Source of the DNA: Bacteroidota bacterium
GTDB taxonomy: Bacteria > Bacteroidota > Bacteroidia > AKYH767-A > OLB10
Length of the DNA: 64,000 nucleotides
Assembly (NCBI GenBank): GCA_016699635.1
Contig: CP064983.1
Location: 2,852,001-2,916,000, forward strand
Direction of reading: 5' to 3'
A model generated the notes under the pieces. That model made no database searches. It was not told where the DNA came from and was given only the letters and a program-made list of their open reading frames with translations. Shown one piece after another: positions 7,995-16,203 of the stretch (the stretch's first letter is position 1; every line of letters begins with the position of its first letter). A program made the translations under genes and the position numbers.

Positions 7995-8214
7995 GCTAAC
8001 GGTTCAGCGTGTTTGCGAAGTGCCTTTCAAACTTGTTTGAAAAAGGCATGGGAGCAAACCAAAGGCATTTTGCAAACACGTAGTTGGACGAAGTTTGCGA
8101 CACTGCACAGTTTGCAAATGCATGCGGTAACGCTGAACCGTTGGACAATATTAGGCAATTTGAAGAACGCTGTAAGCGGGCGAATTGCCGTTGCGGAGCA
8201 AATTTTGTCCAACT
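7995..8214. repeat. Highly structured spacer upstream of mcrB (nested inverted repeats)
   Basis: Three overlapping inverted pairs are visible. AACGGTTCAGCGT (7998-8010) is perfectly complementary to 8130-8142 (13 bp). CGTGTTTGCGAAGTGCC (8008-8024) pairs with 8064-8080 at 15 of 17 positions, enclosing an inner TTTCAAAC/GTTTGAAA stem. AGTTGGACGAAGTTTGC (8082-8098) pairs with 8198-8214 at 15 of 17. Apparent open frames across it on both strands are products of this symmetry and match no protein. The whole 7938-9063 interval has no supported gene; the mcrB promoter should lie in it. Confidence 0.75.
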
Positions 8215-8370
8215 CACAAATATACGAAGTTCTCAACTTTATAAAAGTAAATGATGAAATTCGACTATTTTGCAGTATGTCAATACGATAAAAGAATAGT
8301 ACGAAATCTCATTTTGTATTGATGATTGAGTTTTGAAAGTTTAAAGGTTTAGAAAGTTTGAATGTTGAAA

Positions 8371-8417
8371 TTTAAATTACACTGACTGGGGCGTGGTGCG
8401 ACATGAGAGGTGAAATT
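8371..8417 (+). repeat. GTGCGAC dispersed repeat, copy D
   Basis: Core reads ACACTGACTGGGGCGTGGTG then CGACATGAGAGGTGAAATT, preceded by a short GAAAGTTT-type run (about 8328-8368). No hairpin module follows this copy; the sequence diverges after 8417. Confidence 0.8.
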
Positions 8418-8447
8418 AAATTACTGTGTTCTTTTTACGCTTTTCCA

Positions 8448-8471
8448 TTCTTTTGTCTTGATACAAAAGAA
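8448..8471. repeat. Perfect hairpin TTCTTTTGT / ACAAAAGAA
   Basis: A 9 bp perfect stem with a 6-base loop (CTTGAT), symmetrical in T/A richness and so able to act as a terminator in either direction. A second small stem, ACAGCG-CTGCA-CGCTGT, lies at 8540-8556. Neither is next to a gene end, so they belong to the repeat-rich spacer. Confidence 0.5.
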
Positions 8472-8676
8472 TCAAAAAATCAAGACTGCTTGAAAAAAAG
8501 CTACAAAAGTCTGCTTGCCCACGAAAACAAAAACTTGTTACAGCGCTGCACGCTGTGACTTCGGACAGCTTGTTTTCTTTTTGCTTATACTCACGACTTT
8601 TGCTTTACGCAATTTTTCAAGAGGTCGGATGGGTGGAGTTTGGAAGGTTGGAAAGTTTGAAAGTTTTGAATGTTGT

Positions 8677-8815
8677 AAATAAAATCACACTTTCAGGGGT
8701 GGTGCGACATGACAGGTGAAATTGAATTTGTTCTATATTCATAAAAAACGTATTTACCCTTTAATGTTTTTTATTATTTCAAAGTCCTCTGAAATGCGGG
8801 AGACTTTGAAAGTAC
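8677..8815 (+). repeat. GTGCGAC dispersed repeat, copy E, with hairpin module
   Basis: Core at 8677-8723, then the same trailer as copy B (TTGTTCTA, TTCATAAAAAACGTATTTAC) and the hairpin at 8777-8811. The loop-proximal arm base differs from copy B (GGGAG versus GAGAG) but still allows a G-U pair, so pairing is kept. Preceded by a GAAAGTTT-type run. Confidence 0.8.
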
Positions 8816-8836
8816 GAGAAAGTTTTGAAAGTTAAA

Positions 8837-8972
8837 ATCTAAATCACACTGTCAGGGGCGGTGCGACCTGAGGTGAAATTAGCTATGTTCTATTTTTATA
8901 AAAAACGTATTTACCCTTTAATGTTTTTTATTATTTCAAAGTCCTCTGAAATGCAAGAGACTTTGAAAGTAC
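8837..8972 (+). repeat. GTGCGAC dispersed repeat, copy F, with hairpin module
   Basis: Core at 8837-8880, trailer, and hairpin at 8934-8968. It is in tandem with copy E, so the two form a local duplication of about 155 bp. The interval from here to 9063 contains no gene. Confidence 0.8.
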
Positions 8973-9063
8973 GAAGAGGACTGCTCTTCAAATTTACTAA
9001 AATATTTCAAACGGAGTACTTTCCCGGCTCTCTTGCAAAACTGCCCGTTAGCAGAAGGCAGAA

Positions 9064-10032
9064 TTATGTGATAATTAGATTGCAAATTAGTTTTATCATT
9101 AATTCTTTTTCATTTGGGTTACTTTGAGCAACTAAAAGAGCTAATGCAATAAGAGCATTATCATTAATTTTATTTTCTCCATTGTTTTTCAGAAGGTGTT
9201 TGTTTTTTTCAAGAAACCACACGAAAATAAATGCACCAATTCTTTTATTACCATCTGAAAATGGGTGATTCTTAATGATGAAATAGAGTAAGTTTGCCGC
9301 TTGTTCTTCAATCGTTGGATAGAGATAATTTCCATCAAAGGTTTGGGTGACAGATTTTAAAATTCCTTCAAAATTTTGATCCTTTTGATTTCCAAATAGT
9401 TCTGTAGCTTCCTTTTGCTCAATTAATTGATTTTTCAGCTCATTGATTGAAATAACGGCTTCGTTATAATCAATCTCGTATGTTATATTTTCATCAAGAT
9501 TTTTCAACTCAATTGCATTGCTGTCGAATTGATTGAGTAATATAAAACTTTTTGCATATTTTGTTAGGATATTCAAAAGTCCTTTTGTCTCTGAAATTTT
9601 ATTGGTATTATTTTCGGATTGAGCAATAAATTGACCAATCTGATTGAGTTCTTGCAGCCTTTTTTGGTTGATAGAATATCCTTTAATTAAGTATTCCTTT
9701 AATCGATTTGTTGCCCAAATTCTGAATTGAGTTCCTTGTTTTGAATTTACACGATAGCCAACAGAGATGATTGCATCTAAATTATAATAATCTATTTCTC
9801 GGGTTATATTTCGTTTTCCTTCAGTTTGAACTGTTGCATTTTTTGCAGCAGTTGAACTATAATTAAGTTCAGATTCCTTGTAAATATTTTTTAAATGTCT
9901 AGAAATTACGGATTTATCACGACCAAAAAGTTCAGCAATTTGGTTTAATGATAGCCAAACAGTTTCATCTTCAAACCGAACTTCAATTTGAGTTTCACCA
10001 TTAGAAGACCTATATAGTTCAATTGTATTCAC
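9064..10032 (-). CDS. RhuM-family protein fused to Fic/DOC domain
   Basis: A 322-residue two-domain protein. Residues 1-170 match the virulence protein RhuM family (VWLSLNQIAELFGRDKSVISRHL, then KRNITREIDYYNLDAIISVGYRVNS and the TQFRIWATNRLKEYL box), a winged-helix-like DNA-binding region. Residues about 190-310 are a Fic/DOC domain with a complete catalytic motif, HPFSDGNKRIGAF at 256-268. The Asp in place of Glu and the Lys-Arg order are allowed in Fic/DOC enzymes, which modify targets with AMP or phosphate. The protein is common in bacterial mobile and defence islands; its target is unknown. No antitoxin gene adjoins it, so any restraint may come from its own N-terminal region. It ends inside the repeat-rich spacer and starts just outside direct repeat copy 2. 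Confidence 0.85.
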   Translation of the reverse strand: MNTIELYRSSNGETQIEVRFEDETVWLSLNQIAELFGRDKSVISRHLKNIYKESELNYSSTAAKNATVQTEGKRNITREIDYYNLDAIISVGYRVNSKQGTQFRIWATNRLKEYLIKGYSINQKRLQELNQIGQFIAQSENNTNKISETKGLLNILTKYAKSFILLNQFDSNAIELKNLDENITYEIDYNEAVISINELKNQLIEQKEATELFGNQKDQNFEGILKSVTQTFDGNYLYPTIEEQAANLLYFIIKNHPFSDGNKRIGAFIFVWFLEKNKHLLKNNGENKINDNALIALALLVAQSNPNEKELMIKLICNLIIT

Positions 10033-10082
10033 TTTTCAAATATAGTGAAATTTAGATATAATGTAGGGAACTGCTTTCTGCT

Positions 10083-10246
10083 AACATCAGTCTTTCTGAT
10101 AACTATCGGAATTAAAACTAATCATTAGCTCAAAAGTAAAAAGAAAAATGATTTAAGAAGGCGTTAGCAGCGAACGATGTTGTATTACAATTAATTGTTT
10201 GTGTTAAAACACATTGTCAGGGGTGGTGCGACCTGGTAGGTGAAAT
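10083..10246 (+). repeat. About 160 bp direct repeat, copy 2 (includes GTGCGAC copy G)
   Basis: Same orientation and nearly the same length as 4097-4258, with scattered substitutions and small indels. Its palindrome is degraded (CTGATAACTATCGG). The 3' end is the GTGCGAC repeat (10202-10246). The copies are about 6.0 kb apart. Confidence 0.85.
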
Positions 10247-10249
10247 AAA

Positions 10250-11046
10250 CTAAGCATTTATTTCTTTCCCGGTTTCAATATAATTTGTCAAATCGTTTAA
10301 TAGCCGAACCATAGGTGCGCCATCAATTATATCATGATCAACCAAAATGGTCATATTTAATATTTCTCTAATCTCTATTTTATTTTCAATTACGATAGGT
10401 TTTTTGATGATTGATGCTATTCCAAAAGAAATTGGATGAACTGATTTGTGAATAAACCAACCATTAATTCTGCCTATCATTCCAATAGAGGTTACTGCGA
10501 CATTTCCCATTGTTTTGAAAGCAAGTTTAGGATTTCTTAGTAATATTCTCCAGAAAAGTTTTCTAAAGAAACCTGGTAAGTGGTAATATAGAGTTTGGAA
10601 TGTATTTGCTCGACTTTTCAAGACAATATTATCTATATCTAATTTTTGACTTTTAGCATTTTCAATTTCGATAGTAATATCGTAGGCAGATTTTTCATTT
10701 GTTTTTTCAATAACAATTGGAATAGGAACTTTTGAATTCCCAATTTCTTTTTCTACAATCAATGAAACATTAATGTCATTGAACATAATGAGTCTTTTTC
10801 TACTATAGATATATGATGCTGCTTCAGGATGCTTTTTCAGGACAGTGCCAATTACTTTGATAAGCCATGCATTAAAAGAAATTACAGTCCCATTTTTTCT
10901 AAGCTCATGAAGTTGTCTTTCTGCTTTCTGTTACATCGAATTCCAGAATTGCATTGATATGATGCTTCCGTAAGCCAATATCGAATATGTCAAAAGTTGC
11001 AATTCTGGAACGGACGATATTTTGATATTGGTAGTTTTTTTTCCAT
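10250..11046 (-). pseudogene. 2-oxoacid dehydrogenase E2-type acyltransferase catalytic domain protein, two frameshifts
   Basis: The longest intact frame (10786-10250) holds only the C-terminal part, including NDINVSLIVEKE, KVPIPIVIEK and the active-site segment MTILVDHDIIDGAPM. That is the E2 acyltransferase/chloramphenicol acetyltransferase fold, with its catalytic His (HD replaces the common HR). The family continues upstream in other frames: QLHELRKNGTVISFNAWLIK runs into the long frame, a second piece reads RIATFDIFDIGLRKHHINA and LEFDVTE, and a third starts MEKKLPISKY at ATG 11046. Removing one base at about 10925 (GAAAGC) and one at about 11008 (TTCC) gives one gene of 264 codons, the usual length for stand-alone E2 domains, which lack lipoyl and E3-binding domains. 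Either a recent pseudogene or two sequence errors. Function unknown; acyl transfer from CoA is inferred. Confidence 0.65.
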
Positions 11047-11169
11047 CGCAGCGGATATTACTTTTAGAAATGAAATCCATGAAACCTAAAAGTCAGCTTT
11101 GCTATGAACATTGATTACGTCAAAAGTTATAATTAAATTAACATTCACGTAATGAATGACAAAAAATGT

Positions 11170-12270
11170 TTATTTGGAACTCTCATCATTGTATTTTATA
11201 TCCAATACTTCTAATTTTAACCAAGTCCAATCACCTGCATCAAGTTTCCATGTCGAAGACATAATTGCAGGAACTTTTACGCCTTCGAATGTTTTATAAT
11301 CAGAAATGCTTATACTCCATTCATGTTTTTTTGCAACAGCATTATTGTCTTTATAACGAAAGGCAGTAAATTTAGTGATGTCGCTTTTGTCATTAAAATA
11401 GAATGTTCCGCTACCCGAAGTGCCTTTGTAACTCATTGTTGCTCTAGCGGTGGTATCATTGATTTGTTCCCAAGAAATGTAAGGACTTAGTGCTAAGGAT
11501 GGAAACCAAACCATCTCACCTAAAAAACGCTGTAAAGATGCTTCACTTAATTTTTCGCCTTGCTCATTTACAATGTTAATTAACGAATTCATTTTTATCA
11601 ACATTTCTCCATTGCCGTTTTCAAATTTATCTCTGCCTTTAAAACTTACTATGTTATTCATTTTTACATCTACGGCCCATATAAAAGCCGGTTTATCAAT
11701 TGTTGTATAATGAATAGCTGTGGCATTCATCCAATTCTCTTGTCCGGGGTTTAATTTTAATTGAGCAGATTGAACAACTTTTCCTATACTAATCAACGGT
11801 CTTCCTAATGCGCCAGAATGACGAATCCAGTTTTTTACCGGATAAGGCAACAATTGAATTTCACTTTCAGTCATTATTTTGTTTTCAATAATCTTGTTTT
11901 GACTAAGTAATTGCTGCGTTTCTTCTAAAATGCATTTTTGAAAGCTATAGTATCCCCATGAAAAGAATGAAACAATAAAAATAAGTGCATTGGGTATAGT
12001 TCCAAATTTAGCATCTTTCCAAATAAGAATAATTAATATTTGTGAAACAGCAATGGCAAGAAATCCTATAAGCCAGGAATATTTATAGTTGACAATAAAT
12101 GAAATACCATAAGCTAAAAATATGAACGCAGAAGCAAGCCAAATAAATCCCAGAGGTTTAGATATAGGAAGGGTTAACTCTTTTACTTCTTTGAGGCCTA
12201 TACCTTTAACAAAGCCAAGCAAGTGGATCAGCCCATGTAGAATTACAATTATTAAAAATATTATCCTCAT
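11170..12270 (-). CDS. Membrane protein of the DUF6544/DUF6920-like family
   Basis: A 366-residue protein with about four hydrophobic segments in the first 120 residues (for example 3-20, 39-60, 64-87 and 95-110), then a large soluble domain with LPYPVKNWIRHSGALGRP, a segment I associate with the uncharacterised DUF6544 (formerly DUF6920) family. That domain also has ENWMNATAIHYTTIDKPAFIWAVD and a region rich in beta strands to the end. I do not know a reaction for it. The layout suggests an inner-membrane anchor with a periplasmic or cytoplasmic beta domain. It stands alone at the right edge of the island, with 123 bases to the E2-like locus and no overlap with either neighbour. The family assignment is from memory of its opening motif and is moderately sure. 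Confidence 0.55.
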   Translation of the reverse strand: MRIIFLIIVILHGLIHLLGFVKGIGLKEVKELTLPISKPLGFIWLASAFIFLAYGISFIVNYKYSWLIGFLAIAVSQILIILIWKDAKFGTIPNALIFIVSFFSWGYYSFQKCILEETQQLLSQNKIIENKIMTESEIQLLPYPVKNWIRHSGALGRPLISIGKVVQSAQLKLNPGQENWMNATAIHYTTIDKPAFIWAVDVKMNNIVSFKGRDKFENGNGEMLIKMNSLINIVNEQGEKLSEASLQRFLGEMVWFPSLALSPYISWEQINDTTARATMSYKGTSGSGTFYFNDKSDITKFTAFRYKDNNAVAKKHEWSISISDYKTFEGVKVPAIMSSTWKLDAGDWTWLKLEVLDIKYNDESSK

Positions 12271-12551
12271 TGTTTATTTCCGTAACTTAAACCTTTATTT
12301 TCAATAATTATGATTTACTAAAGTAGATAATAATTTAAGATTTATCAAAAATAATTAAAACCCTATTGCATAGTAGCATCCAATAACTTTTAAGCTATTA
12401 ATGAAAGTTGATTTAGTTTATTAAAGGAATCTATTCACCAACACTCCAAATCCTTCAACTTTCAAAACCTTGTAACTTTCTAACCATCTAAACTTGTTGC
12501 CCATTTGTTTCTGTTTCTTATTTTTGTCGGATATCATACATTTATTATACA
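12271..12551. other. Island boundary spacer with reverse GAAAGTTT-type repeat
   Basis: Non-coding space between divergent genes. Bases 12444-12495 (CAACTTTCAAAACC, GTAACTTTCTAACC) are the reverse complement of the GAAAGTTT array at 479-574. The two inverted arrays therefore frame the whole minus-strand island. Confidence 0.5.
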
Positions 12552-13548
12552 ATGAAGAAAATAGGCATTTTGTACGGACAGGAGAATAGTTTTCCACCGG
12601 CAGTTGTAGAGCGGATTAACGCTAAAAATATTAGTGGCATTGTGGCCGAATCGGTGCAGGTTGACAAGGTGGTGCAGGGAATGCCTATGGACTATGCAGT
12701 GATTGTTGACAGAATATCGCATGATGTGCCTTTTATCGTGGTATGTTGAAGAATGCTGCTATTTGCGGCACAGCAGTGCTGAACAATCCTTTCTGGAACA
12801 GTGCCGATGAGAAGTTTTTTAATAACTGCCTTGCCACAAAAATTGGTGTGCCTGTGCCAAAGACGGTTCTGCTTCCGAGTAATGTTCATCCGCCCGATAC
12901 GAATGAAAATTCTTTCAGAAATCTGAAGATGCCCTTGGATTGGGATAATATTTTTAAGTACATAGGTTTTCCGGCTTATATGAAACCTTTGCCGGTGGCG
13001 GATGGAAAAATGTGTATAAGTGCAATGATGCCGCGGACTTTTATAACAAGCATCAAGAAACAGGTCAATTGGTGATGTTGCTGCAGGAGGAGATTGTGTT
13101 TGATCAGTATTTCCGTTGTTATTGTATAGGCGGCAAGCGGATAAAGATTATGCGTTATGAGCCACGCAACCCGCATCACCTGCGTTATGTGGTTGACGGG
13201 CCTGCACCCGAGCAGCGTATTCTTGATGTTGTTGAAGAATATACTTTTAAGCTTTGCAATGCATTGGGCTATGACATCAATACGGTTGAGTTTGCCATTC
13301 GTGATGGTGTGCCTTATGCCATAGATTTCTGCAATCCGGCCCCCGATGCCGACCGCCACAGTGTTGGCGATGAGAATTTTAATTGGGTGATAGAAGCCGT
13401 TGCCGATATGTGTATTGAAAAAGCACTTTCGCACCGCGAAGGACAGGATAACCTGACATGGGGAGCTTTTGTTAAACATGCTGCACAAGGACAGATTGTG
13501 AACAAGCAGAATATGGATGCACTGATGGAGTCTTACACGGTGAAATAA
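12552..13548 (+). CDS. RimK-like ATP-grasp ligase, two frameshifts
   Basis: Three overlapping frames (12552-12749, 12743-13075, 13012-13548) read as one ATP-grasp protein of about 332 residues. The first carries MKKIGILYGQENSFP, the second an ATP-grasp preceding domain ending KTVLLPSNVHPP, and the third the ATP/Mg-binding half: LLQEEIVFDQYFRCYCIGGK, then NTVEFAIRDGVPYAIDFCNPAPD with the acidic and Asn metal ligands. Adding one T to the run at 12731-12734 (giving VPFYRGMLKN) and one T at 12988-12990 (giving KPFAGGGWKNVYK, the glycine-rich ATP loop) restores the family. Both breaks are in T homopolymers. ATP-grasp ligases form amide bonds through acyl phosphates. The gene opens a three-gene operon with a GCS2 ligase and an amidotransferase. 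Confidence 0.75.
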
Positions 13549-13565
13549 CCAGCGTAAAAAAGAAT

Positions 13566-14682
13566 ATGTCATACATTAATAAAAAATTAGGGCTGCCACA
13601 ATTTACACTTGGTGTAGAAGAGGAGTTTCAGGTTATAGACCCTAAGACGAGAGAGCTGCGCTCGCACATGCATCAGATTGTAGAAGGCGGCAAAGTGATT
13701 TTGAAGGAGCAGGTAAAGGCCGAAATGCATCAGAGTGTAGTGGAAGTGGGTACCAACATTTGCAAAGATGTTTCGGAAGCCCGCAAAGAAGTTACCTATC
13801 TAAGGATTGGTTATTGGCGCAGCAGGTACACATCCGTTTTCGCGCTGGCAAGATCAGTTGATTACAGACCATCCACGCTACGAAGAAATTATACGCGAAA
13901 TGCAGGATGCTGCACGAAGCAATCTGATTTTTGGTTTGCATGTGCATGTTGGCATTGACGACAGAGAAATAGGTATAAGGCTGATGAATCAGGCACGTTA
14001 TTTTTTGCCTCACATTTTTGCACTCTCTACCAACTCTCCTTTTTGGGAAGGAAGAAACACAGGTTTTAAGTCTTTTAGAACTAAGGTGTTTGATAAATTT
14101 CCGAGAACGGGTATTCCCGATGAGTTTTCGAGTGCTGCCGAATATGATGCCTACATTCAATTGCTTGTAAAAACCAACTGCATGGACAATGCTAAGAAGG
14201 TTTGGTGGGATATAAGACTGCATCCGTTTTTCAATACTATTGAATTCAGGATTTGTGATATTCCAATGCGCATTGAAGAAACTATTACGCTGGCAGCTAT
14301 TATGCAGGGAATTATTGCCAAATTGTATTTGCTGATGCAGTTTAACCTGAGTTTCAGAACCTATTCCAGAGCATTAATCAATGAAAATAAATGGCGTGCA
14401 GCCCGTTATGGTATTGATGATAAGCTGATTGATTTTGGTAAAGAGAAGGAGGTAGAAACAAAGCTACTGATTGAAGAAATTACAGAGTTTATTGATGATG
14501 TTGTTGGCGATTTAGGCTCGCGCAAAGAGGTAGATCATGTTTTTAGTATGATGAAAAGAGGCACCGGTGCCGACAGGCAGTTGGCAGTTTTTGAGAAAAC
14601 CGGAGACCTTAAAAAAGTGGTAGATTACATAATTAGTGAAACAAATATTGATATTCCCGTAAAAAAGGAAAAAAAGAAATGA
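13566..14682 (+). CDS. Carboxylate-amine ligase of the GCS2 family, internal deletion and frameshift
   Basis: Two frames (13566 to about 13806, then to 14682) form a glutamate-cysteine ligase type 2 (YbdK/EgtA-like) protein. The N-terminus has the diagnostic GVEEEFQVIDPKTREL and the VEVGTNIC box; the second part has AAGTHPFS, the HVHVGIDD metal-site segment, LSTNSPFWEG and the FRICDIPMR region. At about 13800-13812 the text jumps from KEVTYLR to LVIGAAGTH. Relatives have about a dozen more residues there, so a short stretch is missing and the frame is shifted. Unlike most breaks in this window this is not a simple homopolymer slip. GCS2 enzymes join a gamma- or alpha-carboxylate to an amine using ATP. 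The stop overlaps the next start (ATGA). Confidence 0.7.
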
Positions 14683-15518
14683 CGAATTTTATTCCTGTGC
14701 GCGTTGCAGTACTCGACTTATACAATGGTGAACCCAATGAAGGCATGCGCAGCATCCGCTCTATTCTTGAGCGATTCAGCAAATTTACAGTGTGTAGCTT
14801 TTTTGATGTAAGACAAAAAAATGAAGTGCCTGACCTGAGTTTCGATATTTATATTTCGTCAGGCGGGCCCGGTTGCCCTTTGCCTGCAGGTGAGGAATGG
14901 GAAGAGCCTTTTTATGCACTGTGGGATAAACTCATAGAGCACAATGCTGATACTGAAAATAAGAAGAAATATGCTTTTCTGATATGTCACTCATTTCAGA
15001 TGATGGCACATCATTTAGGCTTTGGCGTAGTGAGCGAAAGACATTCGCCTTCGTTCGGAATTTTTCCTATACATAAAACCGATGATGGAAATAATGACAG
15101 AATTATTGGTCGCCTTCCCGAACCGTTTTATGCTGTTGACTCAAGAGAATGGCAGGTGACAACTCCCGATCTTGATAAAATTGTGCACAGTGGTGGCAAA
15201 CTTCTTTGCTTAGAGAAAATGAGACCACATGTTCCGTATGAGCGTGCAATAATGGGATTGCGATTTAGTGATGAAATATTGGGCGTGCAGTTTCATCCGG
15301 AAGCCGATGCAGAAGGTATGTATCGCTATTTTGATCGCCCTGATAAGAAAGAAAAAATTATGGAGCTTTATGGCAGCGAAAAATATTATGATATGATTGA
15401 ATCGCTTAGCGACCCCAATAAAATTGAGCTGACACACCATGCCATTATACCATGTTTTTTGGCAGATGCCATAGAGCATTTGTATCCGCAATTAAAAATG
15501 CAAAAGGCAACAGTTTAA
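14679..15518 (+). CDS. Class I glutamine amidotransferase-like protein
   Basis: A 279-residue GATase1-fold protein. The oxyanion segment SSGGPGCP (60-67), the nucleophile C103 in LICHSFQMM, and the catalytic pair H206/E208 in GVQFHPEAD are all present, so a functional Cys-His-Glu triad is expected. It is longer than a stand-alone GATase domain, with an insertion around 120-170 and a C-terminal extension of about 65 residues. Partner enzymes usually receive ammonia released from glutamine; members can also hydrolyse gamma-glutamyl amides. It overlaps the GCS2 ligase gene by four bases and completes an ATP-grasp/GCS2/GATase operon, so it may supply ammonia to, or cleave gamma-glutamyl products of, the two ligases. 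The actual metabolite is unknown. Confidence 0.8.
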   Translation: MTNFIPVRVAVLDLYNGEPNEGMRSIRSILERFSKFTVCSFFDVRQKNEVPDLSFDIYISSGGPGCPLPAGEEWEEPFYALWDKLIEHNADTENKKKYAFLICHSFQMMAHHLGFGVVSERHSPSFGIFPIHKTDDGNNDRIIGRLPEPFYAVDSREWQVTTPDLDKIVHSGGKLLCLEKMRPHVPYERAIMGLRFSDEILGVQFHPEADAEGMYRYFDRPDKKEKIMELYGSEKYYDMIESLSDPNKIELTHHAIIPCFLADAIEHLYPQLKMQKATV

Positions 15519-15589
15519 TAATCGGCATAGCTTTATTGTAATTTACTCCATTGCAAAATTTTACTGTAAATTTTTGAGTGGCAAGGTAA

Positions 15590-15626
15590 TTTGATTTTTT
15601 ACAATTAGTTTCAAATGCTATTTTTG
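15590..15626 (+). promoter_or_regulatory. Candidate Bacteroidota-type promoter of pyrR
   Basis: TTTG (15590-15593) and TATTTTTG (15619-15626, TAnnTTTG) are separated by 25 bases, somewhat wider than the usual 17-21. Transcription would start only a few bases before the ATG at 15634, so the leader would be very short. Confidence 0.4.
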
Positions 15627-15633
15627 CCACACG

Positions 15634-16203
15634 ATGACACATTTAATTCTTGCGGGCAAACAGTTAGATATTACTATAGAGCGCCTTTGTCATCAGTTGA
15701 TAGAAAACCACGGAAATTTTAAAGATACCTGTATCATAGGACTTCAGTCGAAGGGAGTTCCATTATCTAAGCGTATTTGCAAAAGACTTTCGGAGTTTTT
15801 GCCGGAAAGCAATATTCTTCATGGTGCATTGGATATTACATTTTTCAGAGACGATTATCGCAGAAGTGAAAAGCTGCTTGTTCCATCGCGCACAGAGATA
15901 GATTTTATTGTTGAGGGCAAGAAGGTTGTTTTGGTTGACGATGTATTGTTTACCGGACGAACAGTAAGAGCAGCAATGGATGCACTCATGGCCTTTGGGC
16001 GACCTGCCAAGGTAGAGCTACTGGTTTTAATTGACAGAAAATTCAGCAGACAGTTTCCGATTGAACCTGATTATACAGGGCAGGCAATTGATACAACCAT
16101 TACTGATAAAGTGCAGGTAGAGTGGAAGGAGAGCGGCAATAAAGATGGCGTGTGGTTAGTTTCTGAAATTAAATCAAAAACGAATGGGAAAGCTAAGCGT
16201 TAA
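15634..16203 (+). CDS. pyrR: PyrR-type uracil phosphoribosyltransferase / pyrimidine regulator
   Basis: A 189-residue type I phosphoribosyltransferase. The PRPP-binding loop VVLVDDVLFTGRTVRAA is intact, and FFRDDYRRSEK and LVLIDRKFSRQFPIEPDYTG match the PyrR family, which either regulates pyrimidine genes through RNA binding or works as a uracil phosphoribosyltransferase. I see no PyrR-type anti-antiterminator loop upstream; the leader is too short, so in this genome it may act as an enzyme or regulate elsewhere. The gene overlaps pyrB by 20 bases, which indicates translational coupling with pyrimidine synthesis. Confidence 0.85.
   Translation: MTHLILAGKQLDITIERLCHQLIENHGNFKDTCIIGLQSKGVPLSKRICKRLSEFLPESNILHGALDITFFRDDYRRSEKLLVPSRTEIDFIVEGKKVVLVDDVLFTGRTVRAAMDALMAFGRPAKVELLVLIDRKFSRQFPIEPDYTGQAIDTTITDKVQVEWKESGNKDGVWLVSEIKSKTNGKAKR

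Noticed and set aside
7994..8214. Integron attC-like site (GTTGGAC at 8083 and 8140, GTCCAAC at 8208)
   Set aside because: The R' box fits GTTRRRY, but the 5' partner CGCTAAC does not fit RYYYAAC, the GTTGGAC/GTCCAAC order is reversed for attC, and no integrase gene is visible.
7944..8291. Open frames on both strands of the structured spacer, up to 115 codons
   Set aside because: They overlap the nested inverted repeats, have no recognisable domain and their translations mirror the symmetry; no start context supports them.
8861..9127. 88-codon frame across repeat copy F
   Set aside because: It lies in repeated non-coding sequence and runs into the end of the RhuM-Fic gene on the opposite strand; no family match.
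12976..13572. 198-codon minus-strand frame opposite the ATP-grasp gene
   Set aside because: Its translation has no domain, while the plus strand has clear ATP-grasp motifs; it is a shadow.
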